DNA from: Planctomycetaceae bacterium | GTDB lineage: Bacteria > Planctomycetota > Planctomycetia > Planctomycetales > Planctomycetaceae | Length of the DNA stretch: 6,802 nucleotides | NCBI GenBank assembly: GCA_027080405.1 | Contig: JALWSL010000272.1 | Coordinates: 1 to 6,802 of the forward strand | Reading direction: 5' to 3' | Shown: in pieces, positions 1 through 6,140 of the stretch | Numbering within the stretch: position 1 is the stretch's first letter | Layout of the letters: each line of letters begins with the position of its first letter | Notes under the pieces: model-generated | The model's input: only the letters and a program-made list of their open reading frames with translations | The model's database searches: none | Told to the model about the DNA's origin: nothing | Made by a program: the position numbers and the translations under genes

Positions 1-1065
1 ACGGTCGGGATCCATGTTGACCGCCTGGTGGAATTGGGTTTTCTCCGGCAAGGGCACCGACAGGAGTCAGGTTCAGGGCGTCCAGCGACTCTCGTCGAAT
101 TGAATCCCGAAGCGGGTCAGTTTATCGGGATCGATCTCGATTCCCGGCAGGTACATGGGGTGAGCGTTGATTTTGCCCAACGGGTTCTGCGCGATCGTAC
201 GGTCTCTGTGCGCTCGAACGAGTCGGCTTCGGATGTTCTGAAATTGATCGAAACGGTCATTGATGATGTTCGCGATCAATCCCGTGAACTGTTGGGGATT
301 GGCATTGGTGTCCCCGGAACTGTCGATATCAATAACGGCATCGCGATTCATTATCAGTTTATTCGAGGATGGCGAAACATTCCTCTCGTCAAACGTTTGG
401 AAGATCGCTATCTGGTTCCTGTACAAATCGAAAACAACATCCGAGCCATGGCGATGGCGGAGCGTTGGTTCGGGCAGGGGAAAGAGGTAGAAAATTATAT
501 CTGTTTGGGGGTTCGCAGCGGAATCGGCTCTGGACTGATCCTGAATGGCGAACTTTATCGCGGGTTGCATCATTTAGCGGGGGAGGTCGGTGGCTGGCCG
601 TGTGGATTATCGAACGATGGAAAAGTGATTCCACTGGAACAGGTCGCCTCGCTGACTTCGATCCTCCAGAGGCTGACCGAAGGAGTCAGGGCAGGAAAAA
701 CGACTGGTCTTTCGCTGTATCGTGGCCGGGTGACCGTTGAAAAAATGATCGAAGCGGTTTCGAAACAGGATGAATTCTGTTGTGCGGAACTGTCCAGAGC
801 GGGGAAGTTGATCGGGCAGGTTGTTGCCCAGATGACGTTGATGCTTGATCCGGAAAAAATCATTATTGCCGGCCCCATTACAGGCACTGGTGATGCGTTT
901 CTTACCCCACTTCGCGACTCTTTGAATCATTCTCTGCCTGCAATGCACGCGAAACCGCCTGAGGTCACCTATTCGAAGTTGGGGGAATTGGTCGGAGCAT
1001 TGGGAGCGGCTGCAATCGCCGTTCATACCTGGAAGCCCAAAGGAAATACATTGAAATCGAATTGA
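1..1065 (+). CDS. ROK-family transcriptional regulator (NagC/XylR/Mlc type), 5' end outside window
   Basis: The reading frame is open from base 1 to the TGA at 1063-1065 (354 visible codons), so the start lies upstream. The first codons (TVGIHVDRLVELGFLRQ) look like the end of the winged helix-turn-helix of ROK repressors, followed by the usual GRPATLVELNP linker (visible residues 26-36). The sugar-kinase-like ROK domain follows: GIDLD (43-47), VPGTVD (104-109), and GSGLILNGELYRG with LAGEVGG (about 176-198). Two hallmark sites are altered. The Asp that acts as base in ROK kinases (ENDAN) is Asn here (ENN, visible residue 146). The zinc motif CxCGxxGCxE is reduced to a single PCG, although LEQVAS still matches its end. 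In this family such proteins usually bind DNA and sense a sugar or sugar derivative. The protein is therefore probably a non-catalytic repressor or activator, likely acting on the genes just downstream. The GTG at 28 is not the start. Family assignment is strong; the ligand is unknown. Confidence 0.9.
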   Translation, partial: TVGIHVDRLVELGFLRQGHRQESGSGRPATLVELNPEAGQFIGIDLDSRQVHGVSVDFAQRVLRDRTVSVRSNESASDVLKLIETVIDDVRDQSRELLGIGIGVPGTVDINNGIAIHYQFIRGWRNIPLVKRLEDRYLVPVQIENNIRAMAMAERWFGQGKEVENYICLGVRSGIGSGLILNGELYRGLHHLAGEVGGWPCGLSNDGKVIPLEQVASLTSILQRLTEGVRAGKTTGLSLYRGRVTVEKMIEAVSKQDEFCCAELSRAGKLIGQVVAQMTLMLDPEKIIIAGPITGTGDAFLTPLRDSLNHSLPAMHAKPPEVTYSKLGELVGALGAAAIAVHTWKPKGNTLKSN

Positions 1066-1101
1066 AACAGATCGTTCCGGTCGCTTCGTGCCTGTTGAAT
1101 A

Positions 1102-1132
1102 CAGACTGGCTGTGTTAGTCTGATTGGTCTGA
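1102..1132. promoter_or_regulatory. Candidate operator: inverted repeat plus third half-site
   Basis: CAGACT (1102-1107) and AGTCTG (1117-1122) form a perfect 6-base inverted repeat with a 9-base spacer. A further GTCTGA copy lies at 1127-1132. The dyad is about 100 bases upstream of the MFS start and just downstream of a possible -35 box (TTGAAT, 1095-1100). No convincing -10 box goes with it. ROK repressors bind palindromic sites of roughly this size, so it could be the target of the upstream regulator. This is inferred from position and symmetry only, and short dyads occur by chance. Confidence 0.3.
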
Positions 1133-1174
1133 AGGGGGCGAAGATTGTTCGCTCGGTAAAAAGGGCGGTTGACC

Positions 1175-1199
1175 TGAATTCATGTCATTCAGAATGAAT
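1175..1199. promoter_or_regulatory. Cluster of overlapping short dyads before the MFS gene
   Basis: TGAATTCA (1175-1182) is an 8-base palindrome, and TCATTC-A-GAATGA (1185-1197) is a 6-1-6 inverted repeat. ATTCAT (1178-1183) also pairs with ATGAAT (1194-1199). A TTGACC at 1169-1174 resembles a -35 element, but the best -10 match (CAGAAT, 1190-1195) is only 15 bases away. The cluster ends 22 bases before the ATG. It could be an operator at the transcription start or a leader hairpin. The rest of the 1066-1221 gap holds only a small GCGAA/TTCGC hairpin (1138-1152) without a T run. Confidence 0.25.
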
Positions 1200-1208
1200 C
1201 GAACAGAG

Positions 1209-1213
1209 AAGGA
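1209..1213 (+). promoter_or_regulatory. Ribosome binding site deciding the MFS start
   Basis: AAGGA sits 8 bases before the ATG at 1222 but only 5 bases before the in-frame GTG at 1219. The spacing and the codon favour ATG 1222. Confidence 0.65.
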
Positions 1214-1221
1214 ACCCAGTG

Positions 1222-2505
1222 ATGAGTGCAACAGAGGCGACAACAGAAGCGGAAAGCGGCCCCTGGTGGAAGGGAGTGACCCGCTATCAATGGCTGGTTC
1301 TTCTGATTGCATCAGCCGGGTGGGTGTTTGATGTTTATGAAGGGCAGATTTTCAACCTGACTCGTCACGATATGCTTTTTGATCTTCTCGATGGAGATGA
1401 AGTCGGGGTCAAGAAGTATGGCGACATGTTTTTGGGGATATTCTTGCTCGGTGGGACGGCGGGAGGCTTACTGTTCGGTTCGCTGGCGGATCGATTCGGA
1501 CGGCGGGCGGTCATGGTTGTGACTATTTTGATGTATTCGATCTTTTCAGGTCTCACTTTTTTTGCAACCGAACTTTGGCATGTGGCTGCCTTGCGTTTTT
1601 TCGTCGCGATGGGAGTTGGGGGTGAATGGGCCGTTGCGGCGAGCCTGGTTTCTGAAGTCTTCCCGAAAAAAGCCCGTGCCCACGCTTCCAGTATATTTCA
1701 TGCGACCAGTGTTCCCGGAACCTGGATTGCAGCCACCGCTGCGATTATCGTCGGGACGAATTGGCGCTATGCGTATTTGATTGGCGTGTTGCCTGCTCTG
1801 CTGATTCTCTGGGTTCGCTCAAGCGTGAAAGAAACCGATCAGTGGAAAAAACAGAAAGAAGGTGATTCAGCCGACAAAATGGGGAGTTTCCAGGATTTGC
1901 TGCTCAACAAACGCTGGGTAGGCCGGGCGATTGGAGGGGTGCTGCTTGCAGCGGTCGGGCTGGGAACTTTCTGGTCGGTCACGGTCGCGAGTCAGGATCT
2001 GGTCAGAGAACGCCTGATCGGGCAGGGCGTTTCCAGCGAACAGGCTGCCAGTTCCGCCAAGTTCGCTTACGGTCTGATTCAGGCATTGGGTGGGGGAATT
2101 GGCCTGGTTGCGTTCGGGCCTCTCTGTTCGCGTTTGGGACGAAAAACAACATTCATCGCTTTTCACATTCTTTCGATGATCATTGTTCCGATCACCTGCT
2201 ACGTACCGCAAACTTATGCCCAGTTACTTTGCATTCTTCCCTTGTATGGGTTCTTCACGCTGGGAATCCACGCGGGATATGCCGTCTATTTCCCCGAGTT
2301 GTTTCCGACACACCTGCGGGCGACCGGAACCAGTTTTTGTTTTAACGGAGGAAGACTGGTTGCCGTTCCGGTGCTGTTGTATTCGGGAGGACTGAAAACG
2401 GCTGACCTTGCCTGGGGAATTACGATGCTTTCCTGGCTGTTCGCCTTGGGGATTATTGTGATGCTGTTTCTGCCCGAAACCAAAGGAAAAGAGTTGCCCG
2501 AATGA
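1222..2505 (+). CDS. MFS transporter, metabolite:H+ symporter-like
   Basis: A 427-residue inner-membrane carrier with the usual twelve hydrophobic segments. A short acidic cytoplasmic N-terminus (1-20) precedes helix 1, which carries WVFDVYE (34-40), similar in place to the D-G-x-D type motif of the aromatic acid and sialic acid MFS families. Motif A after helix 2 is canonical (GSLADRFGRR, 86-95), and its second-half counterpart is GPLCSRLGRK (299-308). GVGGEW (131-136) in helix 4, the charged central loop (about 201-230), PELFPTHLRATG (358-369) and the terminal PETKGKELP (418-426) are typical of the sugar porter/AAHS side of the superfamily. These carriers import organic anions or sugars with protons; the substrate cannot be read from sequence. 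ATG 1222 is preferred over GTG 1219 because of the AAGGA site. The stop overlaps the next start (ATGA), so the two membrane proteins are probably translationally coupled. Confidence 0.92.
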   Translation: MSATEATTEAESGPWWKGVTRYQWLVLLIASAGWVFDVYEGQIFNLTRHDMLFDLLDGDEVGVKKYGDMFLGIFLLGGTAGGLLFGSLADRFGRRAVMVVTILMYSIFSGLTFFATELWHVAALRFFVAMGVGGEWAVAASLVSEVFPKKARAHASSIFHATSVPGTWIAATAAIIVGTNWRYAYLIGVLPALLILWVRSSVKETDQWKKQKEGDSADKMGSFQDLLLNKRWVGRAIGGVLLAAVGLGTFWSVTVASQDLVRERLIGQGVSSEQAASSAKFAYGLIQALGGGIGLVAFGPLCSRLGRKTTFIAFHILSMIIVPITCYVPQTYAQLLCILPLYGFFTLGIHAGYAVYFPELFPTHLRATGTSFCFNGGRLVAVPVLLYSGGLKTADLAWGITMLSWLFALGIIVMLFLPETKGKELPE

Positions 2506-3317
2506 GTACCTTGAATCTGTTAGGCGAGCCGGTTTGGGGATTGCTGCTGATTGCGATTGTTGTGATGATATCCGGATTTGTGCAAAGTTCCCTCGGTTTT
2601 GGTTACGCCATCACCTCATTGGCGATGATGCCGATGATCCTGGAAACGCATTCCTCGCATATCGTTGTATCCCTGAGCGGCTTGCCCGTTCTGTTCATGA
2701 CAGCCTGTTCCTATAAACGGTCTGTTGAATGGTCTGAAGTCAAACGAACTTTCCTGGGAGCATTTTTTTGGCTGCCGATCGGCTTGCTGCTTTTTGCCTC
2801 TCTCCCACAACGACAACTCAGTCAGGTGACCGGACTGGCGATTCTCTTTTTCGTGCTTTGGGATCATTTCAAAAAAGGGGATCAGGCAGTGACATCGCCA
2901 CCGCATTGGCTCTCCTATCTGGCTGGTGGAATAAGCGGTTTTCTGGCAGGAGCAGTCAGTATTGGCGGCCCACCCGTTGCGACGTATGCCCTCAGACGGG
3001 GCTGGAATCCCTCCACGTTCAAGTCTTTTGTCAGCAGCTGTCTGTTGTTGATCGCTTCGCTCAAAATCATCGGTCTTTTCGCAGCAGGATTCCTGATCAG
3101 GGACGATCTGTTTCATGCCTTGTGGGCCGTTCCATTTGCCATCGGTGGTGTATTGGTCGGCACCGCGGTCAGTCGTTTTATCAAGCCCCAACTGTTTCGG
3201 AAAATCATCACAGTTGTGTTGATCCTGGCGGCATCGAATCTCATTTTGAACGGTTCCGGCCCGGTTCGCCCTGATGTTTCCGGCGATCTTCAAGCAGTTT
3301 CCTTCACACCAGAATAA
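2502..3317 (+). CDS. Sulfite exporter TauE/SafE (TSUP) family permease
   Basis: A 271-residue integral membrane protein with about eight hydrophobic segments. It shows the two-repeat layout of the TauE/SafE family: GFVQSSLGFG (25-34) in the first half and GGISGFLAGAVSIGGPP (142-158) in the second, each matching the family's glycine-rich re-entrant motif. The loop at 122-135 (DHFKKGDQAV...) separates the repeats. Length is near the family norm of about 250-270. Known members export sulfite or sulfoacetate or move other organic acids, so the substrate is open. The ATG lies inside the end of the MFS gene (ATGA overlap of 4 bases). The MFS codons just upstream supply AAAGGA (2482-2487), a rather distant ribosome site, which supports coupled translation. 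The pairing suggests import of one compound and release of an anionic product. Confidence 0.9.
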   Translation: MSTLNLLGEPVWGLLLIAIVVMISGFVQSSLGFGYAITSLAMMPMILETHSSHIVVSLSGLPVLFMTACSYKRSVEWSEVKRTFLGAFFWLPIGLLLFASLPQRQLSQVTGLAILFFVLWDHFKKGDQAVTSPPHWLSYLAGGISGFLAGAVSIGGPPVATYALRRGWNPSTFKSFVSSCLLLIASLKIIGLFAAGFLIRDDLFHALWAVPFAIGGVLVGTAVSRFIKPQLFRKIITVVLILAASNLILNGSGPVRPDVSGDLQAVSFTPE

Positions 3318-3363
3318 ACAGGTCAACAGAAAAAGAGGCTTGGGAACGATTCTGTTTTCCTCA

Positions 3364-3382
3364 GATAGAAACCTGATAGAAA
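3364..3382 (+). repeat. Two tandem GATAGAAA copies before the flavoprotein start
   Basis: GATAGAAA occurs at 3364-3371 and again at 3375-3382, a period of 11 bases, about one helical turn. The second copy ends one base before the ATG at 3384. No good Shine-Dalgarno site is visible; the A/G-rich second copy may serve as a weak one. The rest of the 66-base gap (3318-3383) shows no terminator and no clear promoter, so read-through from the TSUP gene is likely. Confidence 0.4.
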
Positions 3383-3383
3383 G

Positions 3384-4817
3384 ATGACACTCATGAGAAC
3401 AATTGCCATTATAGGAGGCGGGTTCAGCGGGACGATGACCGCGGTCAATCTGGCCCGGTTCAGTGTGGCTCCGTTGGAGATAAAGATCATCAATTCAAAG
3501 CGTCCCTTCGGTCGTGGCGTTGCCTATTCCACGACCCGTCCGGAACATCTGCTGAACGTGGCTGCCCGGAACATGTCTGCATTTCCTGACCACCCCGATC
3601 ATTTTTTTGAATGGCTGCGTTCCCGAAGTGAATTTGATTCAGTCGGTGATAAAGAACTGCTGGAAATGTTCGTTCCCCGCAGAATTTATGGCGATTACAT
3701 TCGCGGGATCGCCTCCATTTTTCTGAACCCGGTTCTGCCCGGAACGGAAGTCAAGTTGGGAGTCATTGACGACGTTGCGACCGATGTTGTCAAGCTGGAT
3801 CAGGGCAGGGCTTCGGTGAAATTGCAAAGCGGCAAAAAGATCGAAGCGGAGTCCGTCCTGCTCGCAACCGGGCATCAACCTCCTGCCGGTTTTCCTTCCC
3901 TTTCGCCCGTCTCTCACGATCCACGATATTGTGCAGACCCTTGGGCAAACTGGATGGATCGCTTGCCTTCTGCTGGTGGAACCATTCTGCTGCTGGGAAC
4001 CGGTTTGACGATGGTCGATGCGGTTGTCACGCTTACCGAAATGGGCTGGCGTGGCAAGATTATCGCAATTTCCCGTAATGGAATGCTTCCCCGCTCACAT
4101 TTTCGCGGGATTCACTATCCCGATTTCATACCGGAAAATGTGAGTGAAATGAATTTGTCCCAACTTGTTGAGCTGGTTGAATCCCATTGCGAAAAACTGA
4201 AGCAGATGAGCCAGAATTCAGCCATCGCGATTGACAAGCTCAGACCACACACGCAAAAACTTTGGCAAAACCTGACGACAGAGGAAAAGAAGGAGTTTTT
4301 GAACAACTATGCCAATCTCTGGAACGTCATTCGCCATCGCATTGCCCAATCCATCCACGAGCGTGTAACCGATCAGCTTGATAACGGACAGCTCGAATTA
4401 CTGCGCGGGAATATCCAACGTTTGGCCCCTCAGGAGGAAGGAATCGAAGTGCAGTACCGGTGCGAGAACGGAAGCGAAAAATCTGTCCGAGGCGATCTGG
4501 TCATCAACTGCACCGGCCCTCAACTGCGTTTCAGCACTTGTGATGTCCCACTGTATCAGAATCTCCTCAAGCGAGGTCTGATCCAGCCGGACGAACTTGA
4601 TATGGGGATCAGAGTGAATGAAAACTTCGCTGTGATCGAAGCCGATGACAAGGTTTCTGAAATTCTTTATGCGATTGGCCCGTTACTCAGGGGGAGTCTG
4701 TGGGAATCGATCGCGGTTCCGGAATTGCGTGGACAGGCGATGCGGGTCGCGCAAGTCATGCTGGAACAGGAACCGGTCGAAAGCGACAACCAGTATGTGA
4801 TTGAGTACTGTATTTAG
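3384..4817 (+). CDS. FAD/NAD(P)-binding oxidoreductase, COG4529 (YdhS-like, NAD_binding_9) family
   Basis: A 477-residue soluble protein without a signal peptide. The N-terminal Rossmann fold has GGGFSG (11-16) for FAD, followed by the family pattern PFGRGVAYST and HLLNVAARNMSAFPD (41-69). ATGH (161-164) marks the end of the first FAD half. A second dinucleotide site, LLLGTGLTMVDA (202-213), probably binds NAD(P)H. HFRG (239-242), VINCTGP (373-379) and the ending GPLLRGSLWESIAVPELRGQA pattern (432-452, given here in part) are strong signatures of this group. The reactions of most members are unknown; the fold resembles flavin-dependent monooxygenases. ATG 3393 is an alternative start only three codons downstream, and both begin just before the FAD motif. 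The gene follows the MFS and TSUP genes in the same direction after 66 bases, which suggests it acts on what they transport. Family call is firm; function is not. Confidence 0.88.
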   Translation: MTLMRTIAIIGGGFSGTMTAVNLARFSVAPLEIKIINSKRPFGRGVAYSTTRPEHLLNVAARNMSAFPDHPDHFFEWLRSRSEFDSVGDKELLEMFVPRRIYGDYIRGIASIFLNPVLPGTEVKLGVIDDVATDVVKLDQGRASVKLQSGKKIEAESVLLATGHQPPAGFPSLSPVSHDPRYCADPWANWMDRLPSAGGTILLLGTGLTMVDAVVTLTEMGWRGKIIAISRNGMLPRSHFRGIHYPDFIPENVSEMNLSQLVELVESHCEKLKQMSQNSAIAIDKLRPHTQKLWQNLTTEEKKEFLNNYANLWNVIRHRIAQSIHERVTDQLDNGQLELLRGNIQRLAPQEEGIEVQYRCENGSEKSVRGDLVINCTGPQLRFSTCDVPLYQNLLKRGLIQPDELDMGIRVNENFAVIEADDKVSEILYAIGPLLRGSLWESIAVPELRGQAMRVAQVMLEQEPVESDNQYVIEYCI

Positions 4818-4852
4818 AGCAGTCGGAAGCTTCAAGGAAGGTGTTGCACCAG

Positions 4853-4882
4853 ATGCGACGAGCACCGGGGGAGCGGTCGCAT
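4853..4882. terminator. Hairpin between convergent genes, possible bidirectional terminator
   Basis: ATGCGAC (4853-4859) pairs perfectly with GTCGCAT (4876-4882). Inside it, GC (4862-4863) with GC (4873-4874) and CC (4865-4866) with GG (4870-4871) can extend the stem. It lies 35 bases after the flavoprotein stop and 58 bases after the MnmE-like stop on the other strand. No T run follows directly; on the plus strand TCTCTTTTCTC appears at 4894-4904, where TGAGAA (4882-4887) and TTCTCA (4900-4905) form a weaker second hairpin. The position suits termination, but the structure is not a textbook rho-independent terminator. Confidence 0.4.
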
Positions 4883-4940
4883 GAGAATGAATATCTCTTT
4901 TCTCAGGAAAGCTGGGGACTGATCTATCGAAACGGGCTGG

Positions 4941-6077
4941 TTAGTCAGCCAGCTGTTCAAGTCGATTCAATAGCAACTGTTGCCGGTCGGTGACCGGATA
5001 GACCAGGGAATCGGGCGGCGTTCGTGGAACCAATCTTTGCACGATCTTTTCAACAAGATGTTCAATTCCTTCCCCTGTCCTGCAGGAAACTTCAAGTGGC
5101 GATTGGGGAAACTCAATATCCTTCCAGCCTGTGGCAGCATCGAGATCCGTTTTGTTGAAAACGAACAGCGCGTCCGGGAAACTTGCCAACAGTTTTCGGC
5201 TTTCGCGATCTGGTGAGATACTTCGATCCAGAAGCAGAATTTGCAGATCCGCTTTTTGCATTGTTTGGCTGGCGAGTTCTATTCCGATCGACTCCAGCTG
5301 ATCCCCCGTTTCCCGCAAACCGGCGGTATCACTCAACAGTATCGGCCATCCCTGCAAGGCGGTCTCGGCGGAGACAACATCATGCGTTGTCCCTGGTTGA
5401 TCCACGACAATGGCGCGTTCATAGCCCAGCAGGATATTGATCAGCGAAGACTTTCCCACATTGGCCGGTCCGCCAATCACAACATGCCAGGGCGTTCCCA
5501 AGTGTCTGCCAAATTCGGCCCATTGCCTCATTTGCTGCATTATCTTGCGATGACCGCTCCTTGCCTGTTCGTCCAGCGTTTTCCAATAGCTGCTCTCCAG
5601 AGACTTCTCCAGCTCTCTCCAGATTTCCAGTCCGATTTCCCGCTGTTGAAGAAGTAACGAAGCGGTGCGAAATGTTCTCGCCCGGGAGATCGCCTGAACG
5701 TAGTCGGCTTCCCAAGCGTCGCTCACCATCTTCAGATAATTGGATGCATCGACAATAGAAATGCCCAGTTTTTCCAAATCGGAAAGTATTCTGGCGACAG
5801 CCGCTTCACCTCCGTGACAATGAATTTCAATTTCGTCATCGCCAGTTCTGCAAACGACCAATTCTTCTTCGCCCCACTTCCCAAACAGGATTTTTCCTGT
5901 TGACTGCTGGTGCAGTGGTTTCCGGTTACGCGGCAGAAAAAAAGAGGGAAGAGACCGAGTCTTCGCTGCAAGCTGTTCAAGGGGGGCACGCAGGGCAATC
6001 GTGGCGACTGCCCCCCTCCCGCGTGGTGTCATCAGGCAGGCAACGCCGCTTTGGTTTTCGATATCTGAAACGCTCAT
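4941..6077 (-). CDS. MnmE/TrmE-like GTPase, short divergent form without C-terminal Cys tail
   Basis: A 378-residue protein; canonical MnmE is about 450. The N-terminal part matches the MnmE tetrahydrofolate-binding domain at its start (TPRGRGAVATIALR, 17-30) and at TGDDEIEIHCHGG (78-90). The conserved PGEFT/RAF/NGKLDL segment is replaced by unrelated residues (about 111-126). A shortened helical region (127-196) leads to a complete G domain: P-loop GGPANVGKSS (202-211), GTTHD (229-233), DTAGL (250-254), NKTD (308-311) and SCRTG (331-335). Asn206 is at the potassium-binding position, and Glu262 aligns with the catalytic Glu282 of E. coli MnmE. The protein stops at QLAD, where MnmE would continue about 60 residues to its C-terminal Cys motif. 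MnmE with MnmG modifies U34 of certain tRNAs. This copy may be a reduced version or a paralogue with another role. It lies 63 bases downstream of the sulfatase gene on the same strand. ATG 6077 has no evident Shine-Dalgarno site. Confidence 0.85.
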   Translation of the reverse strand: MSVSDIENQSGVACLMTPRGRGAVATIALRAPLEQLAAKTRSLPSFFLPRNRKPLHQQSTGKILFGKWGEEELVVCRTGDDEIEIHCHGGEAAVARILSDLEKLGISIVDASNYLKMVSDAWEADYVQAISRARTFRTASLLLQQREIGLEIWRELEKSLESSYWKTLDEQARSGHRKIMQQMRQWAEFGRHLGTPWHVVIGGPANVGKSSLINILLGYERAIVVDQPGTTHDVVSAETALQGWPILLSDTAGLRETGDQLESIGIELASQTMQKADLQILLLDRSISPDRESRKLLASFPDALFVFNKTDLDAATGWKDIEFPQSPLEVSCRTGEGIEHLVEKIVQRLVPRTPPDSLVYPVTDRQQLLLNRLEQLAD

Positions 6078-6140
6078 AGCACCAACATATCCGCGAGCTT
6101 ACTTGCAAATTTACGTACGAAAAGGGATGAAGTGACAGGG

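Noticed and set aside
28..30. GTG at 28 as the start of the ROK gene
   Set aside because: The frame is open to base 1 and the upstream codons resemble the end of a ROK helix-turn-helix, so the gene begins before the window.
1051..1067. TTGAAA direct repeat with an 11-base period at the end of the ROK gene
   Set aside because: It spans the last codons and the stop in A/T-rich sequence; six-base repeats of this kind are expected by chance.
2768..3274. 168-codon frame on the plus strand inside the TSUP gene
   Set aside because: It overlaps the real frame almost entirely, shows no recognisable domain and has no convincing ribosome site.
2616..3326. Long open frame of 236 codons on the minus strand opposite the TSUP permease
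   Set aside because: It is rich in Arg, Gln and Asp with no family motif and lies wholly opposite a membrane protein with clear TauE/SafE motifs; it is a shadow of that gene's codon bias.
4818..4940. A frameshifted MnmE C-terminal tail downstream of the GTPase stop
   Set aside because: Translation of the minus strand past the stop in the same frame, and the one long open alternative frame there, show no helical tail or Cys motif.
5241..5657. 138-codon frame on the plus strand opposite the MnmE-like GTPase
   Set aside because: The minus-strand frame here carries all GTPase motifs; this frame shows no domain.
6078..6140. A promoter for the MnmE-like gene
   Set aside because: On the minus strand TTGCAA and TATGTT are only 13 bases apart, too close for a standard sigma-70 promoter; no better pair is visible.
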